Below are positions 35,711-47,401 of a stretch of 64,000 nt of DNA, piece by piece (the first letter of the stretch is position 1; each line of letters begins with the position of its first letter). Source of the DNA: JAJEEA01 sp965243615 (lineage in GTDB: Bacteria > Acidobacteriota > Vicinamibacteria > Vicinamibacterales > UBA8438); contig CBDEVO010000003.1 in NCBI GenBank assembly GCA_965243615.1, positions 1,550,001 through 1,614,000 of the forward strand, read 5' to 3'. The position numbers and the translations under genes are program-made. A model generated the notes under the pieces. That model did no database searches. It was not told where the DNA came from and was given only the letters and a program-made list of their open reading frames with translations.

Positions 35711-36520
35711 ATGTCACTGCTGCACGAACCGGAGCCCGAGGCGCCCTCCCGCAAGGGGCGCTTCTTGCTGGTGGCCCTGCTTGCGCTCGCCGGCGGCGGC
35801 TACTACCTGTGGACGTCGCCCCCCGACTGGCTGCCCGAGCTCCCGTCCTTCTTCGAGGAGAGCGCTCCTTCCACCGCCGCCGACCCGCCGACGCGGCGCG
35901 CCGCCCGCGAGCCCGAGCCGGAACCCGAGCCGGCCCTCGCCGAGGCGCCGCCGGAACCGGCGCCCGAGCCGGAACCCGAGCCCGAGCCGGAACCGGCCCC
36001 GCCGCCCCCGTCGCGGCTCGAGCCACTGCTCGTGGTGTCGAGCGACGTGCCCGGCGCGTCGGTCTTCCTGAACCGGCGGTTCCTCGGGACGACGCCGTTC
36101 GAGGCGGTCGAGCTCGAGCCGGGGCGCCACCGGCTCAACGTGTCGGCGGAGGGTTACGAGGGCTTCGCCCGGGACATCGAGATCGGCGACGAGCCGGTCT
36201 CGGTCGACGTGCGGTTCCGCCAGGTCCGGCTCGACGCCCGCGTGGCGGTCGTCCACCGGCACCGGTTCGGCTCGTGCAGCGGGACCCTGCGCGCCGACCT
36301 CGCCGGCCTCCACTACGAGACCGACGGCGACGACGCGTTCTTCATCCCGTTCGCCGAGCTCGAGGAGCACGCCGTCGACTATCTGGAGCACACGCTGACC
36401 GTGAAGCGGCGCGGCGGGCGCACCTACAACTTCACCGACGAGCAGGACACGGCCGACGCCCTCTTCGTCTTCCACCGCGACGTCGAGCGGGCCCGCGACC
36501 GGCTGGCGAACGCGCAATGA
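35711..36520 (+). CDS. Membrane-anchored PEGA-domain protein with Pro-Glu repeat
   Basis: A 269-residue protein with a single N-terminal membrane helix (about residues 17-34, FLLVALLALAGGGYYLW). A Pro-Glu repeat spacer (about 68-100, built from PEPE units) follows. A PEGA domain comes next (about 105-170, SSDVPGASVFLNRRFLGTTP), then a C-terminal domain of about 90 residues with FFIPFAELEEHAVDYLEHTL. The Pro-Glu segment resembles TonB-like rigid spanners. A TAGGAT -10 lies 7 bases before the ATG, so the transcript may be leaderless. Its stop overlaps the tag start. Function unknown. Confidence 0.75.
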   Translation: MSLLHEPEPEAPSRKGRFLLVALLALAGGGYYLWTSPPDWLPELPSFFEESAPSTAADPPTRRAAREPEPEPEPALAEAPPEPAPEPEPEPEPEPAPPPPSRLEPLLVVSSDVPGASVFLNRRFLGTTPFEAVELEPGRHRLNVSAEGYEGFARDIEIGDEPVSVDVRFRQVRLDARVAVVHRHRFGSCSGTLRADLAGLHYETDGDDAFFIPFAELEEHAVDYLEHTLTVKRRGGRTYNFTDEQDTADALFVFHRDVERARDRLANAQ

Positions 36521-37080
36521 CGACCCGGTGCCCCTGGGCCGGGTCCGATCCGCTCTATCTGCGGTATCACGATTCGGAGTGGGGCGTCCCGGTCCACGAC
36601 GACCGGCACTTCTTCGAGATGCTGGTGCTGGAAGGGGCCCAGGCCGGCCTCGCGTGGATCACCATCCTGCGCAAGCGCGAGGGCTACCGGGACGCGTTCG
36701 ACGGCTTCGACCCCGCGGTGGTGGCCCGCTACGATGATCGGCGGGTCGAGGCCCTGCTCGGGAACCCCGCCATCGTCCGCAACCGACTCAAGGTCGAGTC
36801 GGCGGTCACGAACGCCCGCGCCTTCCTCCGGGTGCAGGAAGAGCACGGCAGCTTCGACCGCTACGTCTGGCGCTTCGTCGACGGACGCCCGCGGCAAAAC
36901 CGTTGGGAGAGCATGGAGGAGGTCCCCGCCGAGACGTCCGAGTCGCGGGCGATGAGCCGCGACCTGAAGGGCCGCGGGTTCCGATTCGTCGGTCCCACCA
37001 TCTGCTACGCGTTCATGCAGGCGACGGGGCTCGTGAACGACCATCTGGTCGGCTGCTTCCGCCGGGCGGAGCTGGGCTGA
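36517..37080 (+). CDS. tag: DNA-3-methyladenine glycosylase I
   Basis: A 187-residue protein starting MTTRCPWAGSDPLYLRYHDS EWGVPVHD. The zinc snap seen in E. coli Tag is present (Cys5, His18, and the His and Cys of VNDHLVGCF). The catalytic/binding Glu is in LEGAQAGLAW (E39). It excises 3-methyladenine from alkylated DNA. The ATGA overlap with the PEGA gene implies co-transcription. Confidence 0.93.
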   Translation: MTTRCPWAGSDPLYLRYHDSEWGVPVHDDRHFFEMLVLEGAQAGLAWITILRKREGYRDAFDGFDPAVVARYDDRRVEALLGNPAIVRNRLKVESAVTNARAFLRVQEEHGSFDRYVWRFVDGRPRQNRWESMEEVPAETSESRAMSRDLKGRGFRFVGPTICYAFMQATGLVNDHLVGCFRRAELG

Positions 37081-37276
37081 CCGTCGCCCGGCCGTCCGCT
37101 CGTCCGCGTCGGCGGACCCCCAGCTCGTCGGTCCCTGCGTTCCCGCACCGGGCTGCCATCCTCGCGCTGCCCCGAAGCTCTTTCCGTTCGATTCGAAACG
37201 CACTCGGACATCGGGCCTCGCCGCCCCGCTTCCGCCGACCCGACGTTGGTCCGCGAACGGCCTGGCGACCGCCCCG

Positions 37277-38161
37277 CTACTTCGACACGACCAGCAGCAC
37301 CCCGACGACCACGACGGCGGAGCACCCGAGCGACCAGGCGGACAGGGCCTCGCCGGCCAGGAAGTACCCCAGCACCAGCGCGATGACCGGGTTCACGTAG
37401 GCGTAGGTGGCGGCCTTGGCGGGGACCGACGCCTTGAGCAGCCAGAGGTAGCAGCCGTAGGCCACCGAGCCGAAGGCCGCGACGTAGGCCCAGGCCGCGA
37501 ACGCGCCCGGGGAGATGGCGCCCCAGTCGAGTCCCGGCAGCTCGCCCGCCGCCGCCGACAGGGCCAGCAGCACCACGCCGCCGCCGAGCATCTGCATGCC
37601 CGACGAGAGCGCCTGCGAGTGCGGCTGGGGGACGTGGCGCGAGCAGATCGACCCCGCCGCCCACAGCAGGCTCGCGAGGACGATGGCGCCGGCGCCGACG
37701 GGGTCGAGGCCGCTCGCGCCCGCCGCCTCGGCCGGATTGACGAGCAGGGCGATTCCCGAGAACCCGAGCACGAGCCCCAGGACCACGCGGCCAGCGGGCC
37801 GTTCGCCGCCGGGCCGCCACCAGTCGCCGAGGGCGACCCAGAATGGCACCATCGAGACGAGGAGGGCGCCGAGGCCCGACGGCACGCGCTGCAGCGCCCA
37901 ACTGACCCCGCCGTTCCCGCCCGCCGCCATCAGCACCCCGACGAGGCCGGTCATCGCCCAGTCGCGGGCGGTGGGCCGCGCCGCCCCCCGGTGCAGGCCC
38001 CAGCCCGCGAAGACGAGGCCGGCCGCGATGAAGCGGACCCCGGCCATCAGGAACGGGGGAATCTCGGCCACCCCCCAACTGATGGCGAGATAGGTCGAGC
38101 CCCAGATGACGTAGACGGCGGCGAACGCGGCGACGAGGGCGACAGGGGAGGGACGGCTCAT
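37277..38161 (-). CDS. EamA/DMT-family transporter
   Basis: A 294-residue membrane protein with about ten helices in two EamA repeats. It starts MSRPSPVALVAAFAAVYVIW, then GSTYLAI, typical of YedA/RhaT-like exporters. Internal loops are short and Arg rich. The family exports amino acids, nucleosides or metabolites. The substrate is not predictable here. The 196-base gap before it (37081-37276) shows nothing recognisable. Confidence 0.88.
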   Translation of the reverse strand: MSRPSPVALVAAFAAVYVIWGSTYLAISWGVAEIPPFLMAGVRFIAAGLVFAGWGLHRGAARPTARDWAMTGLVGVLMAAGGNGGVSWALQRVPSGLGALLVSMVPFWVALGDWWRPGGERPAGRVVLGLVLGFSGIALLVNPAEAAGASGLDPVGAGAIVLASLLWAAGSICSRHVPQPHSQALSSGMQMLGGGVVLLALSAAAGELPGLDWGAISPGAFAAWAYVAAFGSVAYGCYLWLLKASVPAKAATYAYVNPVIALVLGYFLAGEALSAWSLGCSAVVVVGVLLVVSK

Positions 38162-38322
38162 CGATACTATGACGTGGCGATCGCGTCGTCGGATGCGCTG
38201 GGACGACGCGCCGGGGCGCCGGCTCGCGGTGAAGGCCGCTCCGGCGTCGGACTCCCGGCCTGAAACCAAACCCGCCGCCCCGATGGTCTCCTGCTCGAAC
38301 GGCCCGCGCGGGTCGGCGGCGA

Positions 38323-38934
38323 CTACCCGACGTTGACGACGGCGCGGGTGCTGCGGTGGCGGTCGACGACCTCGCGGCCGAGGCGCTTGCTCAGGTACAC
38401 CTTCGACGCGCCCGGGTCGTCGGGGTGGGCCTCGAGCTTGATGACGTCGAACTCGAGGTGATCGAGGGTGCTGCGCATGGCGTAGAAGCGGTTCTTCGTC
38501 TTCACGACGACCTCGTCGAAGCCGTTGTCGAGGGCCCACGACTCCTGCTGTTCGGTCAGGGCCCGGAAGAATCCCTGGCCCCGCCAATCGCGGCGGGTGC
38601 CCCCGATCCAGCTGTAGAGGACCTTGCGGTCGTCGAAGCGGACGCAGTCGCCGAGCCGGGTCACGAGGTCGGCGAGCTTGGCGTCGGTCTCGTGACGGCG
38701 CAGCTCGTGCGACACCTTGAACGCCACCGGCACCACCGTGCCGGGGTCGCCGGTCAGGGCCGCCTCCGCCATGACGATCTGGTGGTCGCGGTCGCCCAGC
38801 CTCGCCACGACCTCGGACGAGGTCTTGCGGCGCGGGAACTCGCCGAAGAACTCCTCGATATACTGAATCTCCAGCGCGCCCTGCTGCAGCCCGTACTGTC
38901 TGATGTGATACTCCATCGGCGAATCCGTGATCAT
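38323..38934 (-). CDS. GNAT-family N-acetyltransferase
   Basis: A 203-residue protein whose centre (SWIGGTRRDWRGQGFFRALT, then EQQESWALDNGFDEVVVKTK) fits the acetyl-CoA binding motif of GNAT enzymes, R/Q-x-x-G-x-G/A followed by an alpha helix and a beta strand. The N-terminal region is less conserved. Two in-frame ATG codons (MITDSPMEY) exist. The acceptor is unknown. It may act on a small amine or on protein N-termini. Confidence 0.75.
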   Translation of the reverse strand: MITDSPMEYHIRQYGLQQGALEIQYIEEFFGEFPRRKTSSEVVARLGDRDHQIVMAEAALTGDPGTVVPVAFKVSHELRRHETDAKLADLVTRLGDCVRFDDRKVLYSWIGGTRRDWRGQGFFRALTEQQESWALDNGFDEVVVKTKNRFYAMRSTLDHLEFDVIKLEAHPDDPGASKVYLSKRLGREVVDRHRSTRAVVNVG

Positions 38935-39332
38935 ACATCCCCGCTCCCGGGGGCCCGTGGTGGAACCCGCACCGCAACGCGCCCGCAGGGCGCCGGCGAT
39001 CTGCCGGGGAGCCTGCCCGGCAAGGCGCGACGAGGGCGCATGCCGGGCCGTCGGAACCGACGGCGACGCTTGCCGGGCTCACGCAGGATGCGTCGCCGAT
39101 CGAACGCGGCGGGGCCCTTCACCGCGGGCTCCTGGCAGCCCGTGGTGAACCCCCCGTTGCACCGCGCCCGGAGGGCGCCAGCGGATCGCCGCGACGCCCG
39201 CCTGACAAGGCGCGACGAGGGAGAATACTGGGCATGTTCGACCGAGGAGCAACGCAGTCAGGCGGGATGGATCGCCGCTCGAATGCAGCGGGGACTTTCG
39301 CCACTGGCTGCTAGCGGTCGCCTGCCCGACCG
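38935..39332. repeat. Non-coding region with two diverged ~180-base repeat copies
   Basis: This 398-base gap holds no convincing gene. Two copies of the same element follow one another, at about 38957-39138 and 39139-39320. Both start CCCGTGGTG and contain CGCGCCCG-AGGGCGCC. Both share AAGGCGCGACGAGGG at a similar offset, a GATCGAACGCGGCGGGGCC / GCTCGAATGCAGCGGGGAC block, and a CTGGC-rich end. Open frames across it on the plus strand are Arg-rich and not protein-like. Function unknown. It could be a dispersed genomic repeat or a structured RNA. Confidence 0.6.
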
Positions 39333-40259
39333 ATGCCCGAGCTGCCCGACGTCACCGTGTACGTGGAGCAACTCCGGACCCGCATCGTCGGCGAGCCCCT
39401 GCGCCGGGTGCGGCTCGGCAGCCCGTTCGTGCTGCGTTCGGTCGACCCGCCCCTCGGTGCGGCGGAGTCGCGGACCGTGCGTTCGGTCGACCGGCTCGGC
39501 AAGCGCATCGTCATCGGCCTCGAAGGGGACCTGTCGCTGGTCATCCACCTGATGATCGCGGGCCGGCTGCGCTGGCGGCCGCCCGGCGCGCCCATCCCGA
39601 GGCGCCGGGGCCTCGCGGCGTTCGACTTCCCGGGCGGCACGGTGCTGTTCACCGAGGAGGGCAGCACGAAGCGCGCGTCGCTGCACGTGGCCGGCGACGC
39701 CGCCGCGCTGCGCCGGCACGACCCCGGCGGGCTGGAGGTGCTCGAGGCGGACGCCGCCGCGTTTCGGGCGAGGCTGACCCGCGAGAACCACACCGTCAAG
39801 CGGGCCCTGACCGATCCGAGGCTGTTCTCCGGCATCGGCAACGCCTACTCCGACGAGATTCTGCATGCGGCCCGGCTGTCGCCCCTGAAGTGGACCCGGC
39901 GGCTCGGCGATGCGGAGATCGAGCGGCTCTTCGAGGCGGCCCGCGAGACCCTGGCGGGGTGGACGGAGCGGCTGCGGCGCGAGGCGGGCAACCGCTTCCC
40001 CGAGAAGGTCACCGCGTTCCACGAGGGCATGGCCGTGCACGGCCGCTACGGCCGGCCCTGTCCCGCGTGCGGGGCGCCCGTCCAGCGCATCGTGTACGCC
40101 AGCAACGAGGCCAACTACTGCCCGCGCTGCCAGACCGGCGGCCGGCTGCTCGCCGACCGGTCGCTGTCGCGGCTCCTCGGGAGCGACTGGCCCCGCTCGC
40201 TCGACGAGCTGGACGAGCTGACCGCGTCCCGGCGCCCGTCTCGACCGCGCTCTACCTGA
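39333..40259 (+). CDS. Fpg/Nei-family DNA glycosylase
   Basis: A 308-residue protein starting MPELPDVTVYVEQL: the Pro2-Glu3 catalytic N-terminus of formamidopyrimidine/endonuclease VIII glycosylases. Later blocks are a conserved Lys in DRLGKRIV, the helix-two-turn-helix region around LFSGIGNAYSDEIL, and a C-terminal zinc finger (CPACGAP...CPRC). It removes oxidised bases and nicks the strand. The finger ends with a longer tail (DRSLSRLLGSDWPRSL) than E. coli MutM, as in a separate branch, so mutM versus nei is left open. Confidence 0.88.
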   Translation: MPELPDVTVYVEQLRTRIVGEPLRRVRLGSPFVLRSVDPPLGAAESRTVRSVDRLGKRIVIGLEGDLSLVIHLMIAGRLRWRPPGAPIPRRRGLAAFDFPGGTVLFTEEGSTKRASLHVAGDAAALRRHDPGGLEVLEADAAAFRARLTRENHTVKRALTDPRLFSGIGNAYSDEILHAARLSPLKWTRRLGDAEIERLFEAARETLAGWTERLRREAGNRFPEKVTAFHEGMAVHGRYGRPCPACGAPVQRIVYASNEANYCPRCQTGGRLLADRSLSRLLGSDWPRSLDELDELTASRRPSRPRST

Positions 40260-40395
40260 CTCGGGGGTGGGGAACCGGAGCCCCGGCCGTTCCGTCCATT
40301 CCAGCAGCACGCACGCAACCTCCCGGCGGACCGTCGGGCCGAGACGGAGCGCCCGCCAGCGGCGCCGGGAAGGTCGCCAGCCTGGAGATCACGTC

Positions 40396-41028
40396 ATGCG
40401 TCTGCTTCTTCTCGCCCTCGCGCTCGCAGTGAGCGGCCCTCTCGTGGCCGCCCCCGCCGCCCAGTCCGACGCGCCGTCGCGTCCATCGGATGCCCTCGAC
40501 ACGCCGTTCGCGGCGAACGGGGAGATCTCGATGAGGTTGTCCGCGGGCGGGTACCGGATCTCGGCGGGGCGGGACGATCGGATCCGCCTGCGGTGGAGCG
40601 TCCGGCGGCAGAGCCAGCTCTCCCAGGTCGAGGCTCACGTCGACGTCGACGGCGCGGAGGCGACCGTCGTCATGGACGGCCCCGGCAACGAGTTTCACGC
40701 CGTCATCGAGGTGCCGGCGCGATCGGACCTCCACCTTCGGCTGTCGGCCGGCGAGCTGTCCATCGAGGACGTCGTGGGCGACAAGGACATCCGCCTCCAC
40801 GCGGGCGAGGTACGCGTCGACGTCGGGAACCCCGCGACCTATCGGCGGGTGCGGGCCTCGGTCTGGGCCGGCGAGCTTCGGGCCGAGCCCTTCCGGAGGA
40901 GGACGGGAGGGCTCTTTCGATCGCTCGACTGGCGCGGCGACGGGGAGCACGACCTGCGGGTGAGGCTCAAGGCCGGCGAGCTTCGGCTGTACTCGAAGTC
41001 GGCGGCGGACCGCGGCCGGCCACGCTGA
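40396..41028 (+). CDS. Exported protein with repeated AGEL beta-strand motif (DUF4097-like)
   Basis: A 210-residue protein with a signal peptide (MRLLLLALALAVSGPLVA). The mature part repeats a short strand motif: LSAGGY, LSAGELSIED, LHAGEVRVDV, VWAGELRAEP and LKAGELRLYS. The repeats are spaced roughly 20-35 residues, as in the beta-helical DUF4097/adhesin-like fold. GGAG precedes the ATG by about ten bases. No enzymatic residues are seen. It is likely secreted or periplasmic, function unknown. Confidence 0.7.
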   Translation: MRLLLLALALAVSGPLVAAPAAQSDAPSRPSDALDTPFAANGEISMRLSAGGYRISAGRDDRIRLRWSVRRQSQLSQVEAHVDVDGAEATVVMDGPGNEFHAVIEVPARSDLHLRLSAGELSIEDVVGDKDIRLHAGEVRVDVGNPATYRRVRASVWAGELRAEPFRRRTGGLFRSLDWRGDGEHDLRVRLKAGELRLYSKSAADRGRPR

Positions 41029-41138
41029 GGCGGGTCCGCGAATCGTCGCCGGGCGGCTCCGCTTCCCGCCCGGCCGACCCTCCGGAGCCTCCGCCGCCCC
41101 GTCGCGACGGCCAGTCGCGGGGCTCGTCAACGTTTTCT

Positions 41139-41167
41139 TTGTACGCGTGCATCGCCTGTGATACATT
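41139..41167 (+). promoter_or_regulatory. Extended -10 promoter, probably leaderless
   Basis: TTGTAC (41139-41144), a 17-base spacer, then TACATT (41162-41167), preceded by TG at the extended -10 position. The start codon at 41175 lies 7 bases after the -10, so transcription should begin at or next to the ATG. The spacer end GCCTGTGATACA is shared with promoters at 50196 and 52773. Confidence 0.6.
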
Positions 41168-41174
41168 TCTCACG

Positions 41175-41558
41175 ATGGACGCAATCTCGATACAGGCGGT
41201 CGCCGCCGCGCTGGCGGCTGCCGCGACCGTTGCCGGGGTGTTCTTCGCAGCACGGCAGGACGCACGAGCGGCCCGTAGCGAGCTCCAGAAGTCGATCGAG
41301 AACTTCATGACCCCCAAGCTGGACGCCATGGATGCCCACATCAGGCATCTGGACGACAAGCTGGAAGGCGTCTCCCGAGAGGTCGGCAGGCTCGACGAGA
41401 AGGTCGAAAAGCTCGACGAAAAGGTCGGCAGGCTCGACCAAAGGGTCGGCAGGCTCGACGAAAAGGTCGGAGAACTCGGCAGAGACGTTGCGATCCTCGG
41501 CAAGGACGTTGCGTTCCTGCGCGGGCGGCAGGAAGAACGGGACCGGGCTTCGTCCTGA
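41175..41558 (+). CDS. Membrane-anchored heptad-repeat coiled-coil protein
   Basis: A 127-residue protein with an N-terminal membrane helix (about residues 6-26) and then a continuous coiled coil. Five heptads based on VGRLDEK are encoded by tandem 21-base DNA units from about 41382 to 41486. No Shine-Dalgarno lies before the ATG, consistent with a leaderless mRNA. Short proteins of this type (DUF1640- or lipoprotein-like coiled coils) often oligomerise. Repeat number may vary by slippage. Function unknown. Confidence 0.7.
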   Translation: MDAISIQAVAAALAAAATVAGVFFAARQDARAARSELQKSIENFMTPKLDAMDAHIRHLDDKLEGVSREVGRLDEKVEKLDEKVGRLDQRVGRLDEKVGELGRDVAILGKDVAFLRGRQEERDRASS

Positions 41559-41593
41559 ACCGAGGCCGCCAGCTCCTCTTGCTCCCCCCGAAT

Positions 41594-45337
<3,744 letters not shown>

Positions 45338-45433
45338 TCGCCGTCTCCGCCCGCCGGGATTGTCCAACCCTTCGCCCCGCCCTCATCGGTCCATGGCCTT
45401 CGAGGCCGGGGCGATTGTGGTAGTGTCGCGGGA

Positions 45434-45637
45434 ATGGCGCACAGTACCCGCGGATACCGCGCGCAGACCGACCGATCGAGCGAGGCCGAGCGGCGGCGGA
45501 CGCTCGATGTTCTCGACCGGCTCCGCAGGGAACCGATCACCCGGTCGCAGGAGAGCATCGCGGCCGAGCTCCGCGAGATGCGCCGTTCCCGCCGCGAGTC
45601 ATCGCTTCGCCGCTCGGTCCGTGACGATCCATCTTGA
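45434..45637 (+). CDS. Possible VapB-like antitoxin
   Basis: A 67-residue basic, helical product starting MAHSTRGYRAQTDRSSEAER. Its 3' end overlaps a GTG reading frame that begins V-TIHLDTSAL, the standard start of PIN-domain (VapC) toxins. The overlap and the size fit a vapBC pair, but the protein itself has no diagnostic motif. It lies between metH (divergent) and the VWFA gene. Confidence 0.4.
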   Translation: MAHSTRGYRAQTDRSSEAERRRTLDVLDRLRREPITRSQESIAAELREMRRSRRESSLRRSVRDDPS

Positions 45638-45767
45638 CACGTCGGCGCTGTCGGGGGGCGCTGGCTCTTCCACCGCGAGGTGTCGCCCGGGCCCCTGCCG
45701 ACCGACTCGCCCACGCGGCCGCCCGCCGCGGTTTGTGCGATTTCGAGATAGGTTGTAAGCTCGCCTC
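45621..45767 (+). pseudogene. Remnant of a PIN-domain (VapC) toxin
   Basis: The frame from GTG at 45621 gives VTIHLDTSAL, which includes the first PIN acidic residue (HLDTS). It then turns into Ser/Arg/Pro-rich, non-PIN sequence and ends at 45758, far short of the usual 125-140 residues. None of the later PIN acidic positions are seen. It looks like a toxin gene lost by truncation before the VWFA gene. Confidence 0.35.
45733..45761 (+). promoter_or_regulatory. Promoter for a leaderless start
   Basis: TTGTGC (45733-45738), 17-base spacer, TAAGCT (45756-45761). The ATG at 45768 follows 6 bases later and no Shine-Dalgarno is present. Confidence 0.45.
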
Positions 45768-46670
45768 ATGGCTGCACGAACCTCAGCGGCGCTGACCCTC
45801 GCGGCTCTCCTCGGTGCGGCGCCGGTTGCCGCGCAGGACGACGTTCCCGTCTTCCGGGCGGGCACGGAGCTGGTCGACCTCTACGTTACCGCGACGGATC
45901 GGAACGGGCGGCTCGTGCCCGATCTGCTCCAGGACGAGTTCGTGGTCTTCGACGAGGGCGACGTCCAGGAGATCGTCCTCTTCGAGAACGAGGTGCGGCC
46001 GATCACCGTCGTCGTCATGCTGGACACGAGCGCCAGCATGACCCCGAGCCTCGACCTGCTGATGGCCGGGGCCGAGCAGTTCATCATCCGGATGCTCCCG
46101 GACGACCGGGCCAAGGTCGGGGCGTTCAACGACAAGATCCAGATCCTGCCGGAGTCGGACTTCATCGGGGACCGCGACGCCCTGATCCGCGAGCTCGACC
46201 GGCTGCAGTTCGGCAACCCGACCCGCCTCTACGACGCGGTGGCGGCGAGCATCCGGGAGCTCAGCGGCATCGAGGGCCGCAAGGTGGTGCTGGTCTTCAC
46301 CGACGGCGAGGACACCCAGAACGACATCGGTTGGCGCGAGGTCCTCGAGCTGGCCCAGCTCGAAGAGGTGATGATCTACACCATCGGCCTCGAGAGCGAC
46401 TACTTCAACGGCGTGCGGCGGGTGCGCAGCCGGCCCGACCGCCGTCTCCGGACGTTCGCGGAGGAGACCGGCGGCGGGTACTTCGAGCTGGAGGACACCG
46501 ACGACCTGGGGCCGACGTTCACGCGGGTCGCCCAGGAGTTGCACAGCCAGTACGTCTTGGGGTTCGTGCCCGCGACCCGTGACGGCGAGGTGCACGAGAT
46601 CGACGTCCGGGTCAATCGGCGCGGCACGACCGCCCGCGCCCGCCGGAGCTACATCGCGCCGGGCGACTGA
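45768..46670 (+). CDS. Exported VWFA-related (acidobacterial-type) protein
   Basis: A 300-residue protein: signal peptide (MAARTSAALTLAALLGAAPV), an N-terminal domain starting FRAGTELVDLYVTATDRNGR, then a VWA domain with MIDAS D86-TSAS and VLVFTDGEDT. The short layout (strand-rich N-domain LVDLYVTATDRNG...L...D-F-V-V-F-D-E-G) is the VWFA-related domain so common in Acidobacteriota genomes. It likely mediates metal-dependent protein contact outside the cytoplasm. Confidence 0.88.
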   Translation: MAARTSAALTLAALLGAAPVAAQDDVPVFRAGTELVDLYVTATDRNGRLVPDLLQDEFVVFDEGDVQEIVLFENEVRPITVVVMLDTSASMTPSLDLLMAGAEQFIIRMLPDDRAKVGAFNDKIQILPESDFIGDRDALIRELDRLQFGNPTRLYDAVAASIRELSGIEGRKVVLVFTDGEDTQNDIGWREVLELAQLEEVMIYTIGLESDYFNGVRRVRSRPDRRLRTFAEETGGGYFELEDTDDLGPTFTRVAQELHSQYVLGFVPATRDGEVHEIDVRVNRRGTTARARRSYIAPGD

Positions 46671-46719
46671 TCCCGAACGGGTGCCCGCGCGACCCGACGC
46701 CCTCTCCGCCGCTGTCCGC

Positions 46720-47319
46720 ATGTACTCGCCACGCATCGAGTCGGCCATCACCACGATGCTCGAGGCCCACGGCCTCGGGCGTCGGAAGGCGGGGCGCGGG
46801 TTCGAGGCGACCCACGTGCTCTCGGTCGCGCTGATCGCGGGGCAGTTCGGGTTCGACGAGGACACCGTCATCGCCGCCGTCCTGCACGACACGCTCGAGG
46901 ACACCCGTCTCGATCCCGAGGTCATCCGCCGCCGTTTCGGAGATCACGTACTGGCCGTCGTCGAGGACGTCACCGAGCCCCCCCGGACCCGGCCGTGGCG
47001 CGCTCGCAAGGAGGCGTACATCGAGCGCCTGCGAGCGAGCCCCCGCGACGCCGCCCGCGCCGTGGCCTCGGCCGACAAGATCCACAACCTTTCGAGCCTC
47101 GTGGCCGGGATCGAGAGCCGCGGCCACGCCTTCATCGATGCCTTCACGACGGGCATCGACGAGATGGTCTGGTATCAGCAGTCGGTGTACGGGATGCTCG
47201 CCGCCACCTGGTCGCATCCGATCCTGGACGAGCAACGGCGCCGGCTCGACCGTTTTCTCGCTGCCGCCCGCGGACTGGCGCAGCAGGAGTCTGCGCCGTG
47301 GAACGACGCGGACTCCTGA
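46720..47319 (+). CDS. RelA/SpoT-type HD phosphohydrolase, stand-alone
   Basis: A 199-residue single-domain protein. H32, H56-D57 (LLHD-like VLHDTLEDT) and D119 in SADKIHNL reproduce the metal and catalytic pattern of the (p)ppGpp hydrolase domain of SpoT and MESH1. FGDHVLAVVEDVTE matches the FG..V..LV..VT block that follows in that family. No synthetase, TGS or ACT domain is attached. It could be a small alarmone hydrolase. A different nucleotide substrate is equally possible. The ATG at 46720 is preferred over a GTG at 46681. Its last codons overlap a hairpin repeat. Confidence 0.7.
   Translation: MYSPRIESAITTMLEAHGLGRRKAGRGFEATHVLSVALIAGQFGFDEDTVIAAVLHDTLEDTRLDPEVIRRRFGDHVLAVVEDVTEPPRTRPWRARKEAYIERLRASPRDAARAVASADKIHNLSSLVAGIESRGHAFIDAFTTGIDEMVWYQQSVYGMLAATWSHPILDEQRRRLDRFLAAARGLAQQESAPWNDADS
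47286..47316. repeat. REP-like hairpin, copy 2
   Basis: Arms GGAGTC / GACTCC and inner pairs GCG / CGC and CGT / ACG surround the loop GGA. The element overlaps the final codons of the HD gene. It shares its core with the copy at 47372, 56 bases downstream. Confidence 0.6.
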
Positions 47320-47371
47320 CGGGTCGGCTGGGCGCCAAGCGGAGCCGCAGGCGACGATTGGCGGGCGAGGC

Positions 47372-47396
47372 GTCCGCACCGTGGAACGGCGCGGAC
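47372..47396. repeat. REP-like hairpin, copy 3
   Basis: Arms GTCCGC / GCGGAC and CCGT / ACGG with loop GGA, one internal mismatch. It is placed just after the stop of the minus-strand racemase (47402) and the plus-strand HD gene, so it sits in a convergent gap and may end transcription from both sides. Confidence 0.65.
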
Positions 47397-47401
47397 CGCG
47401 G

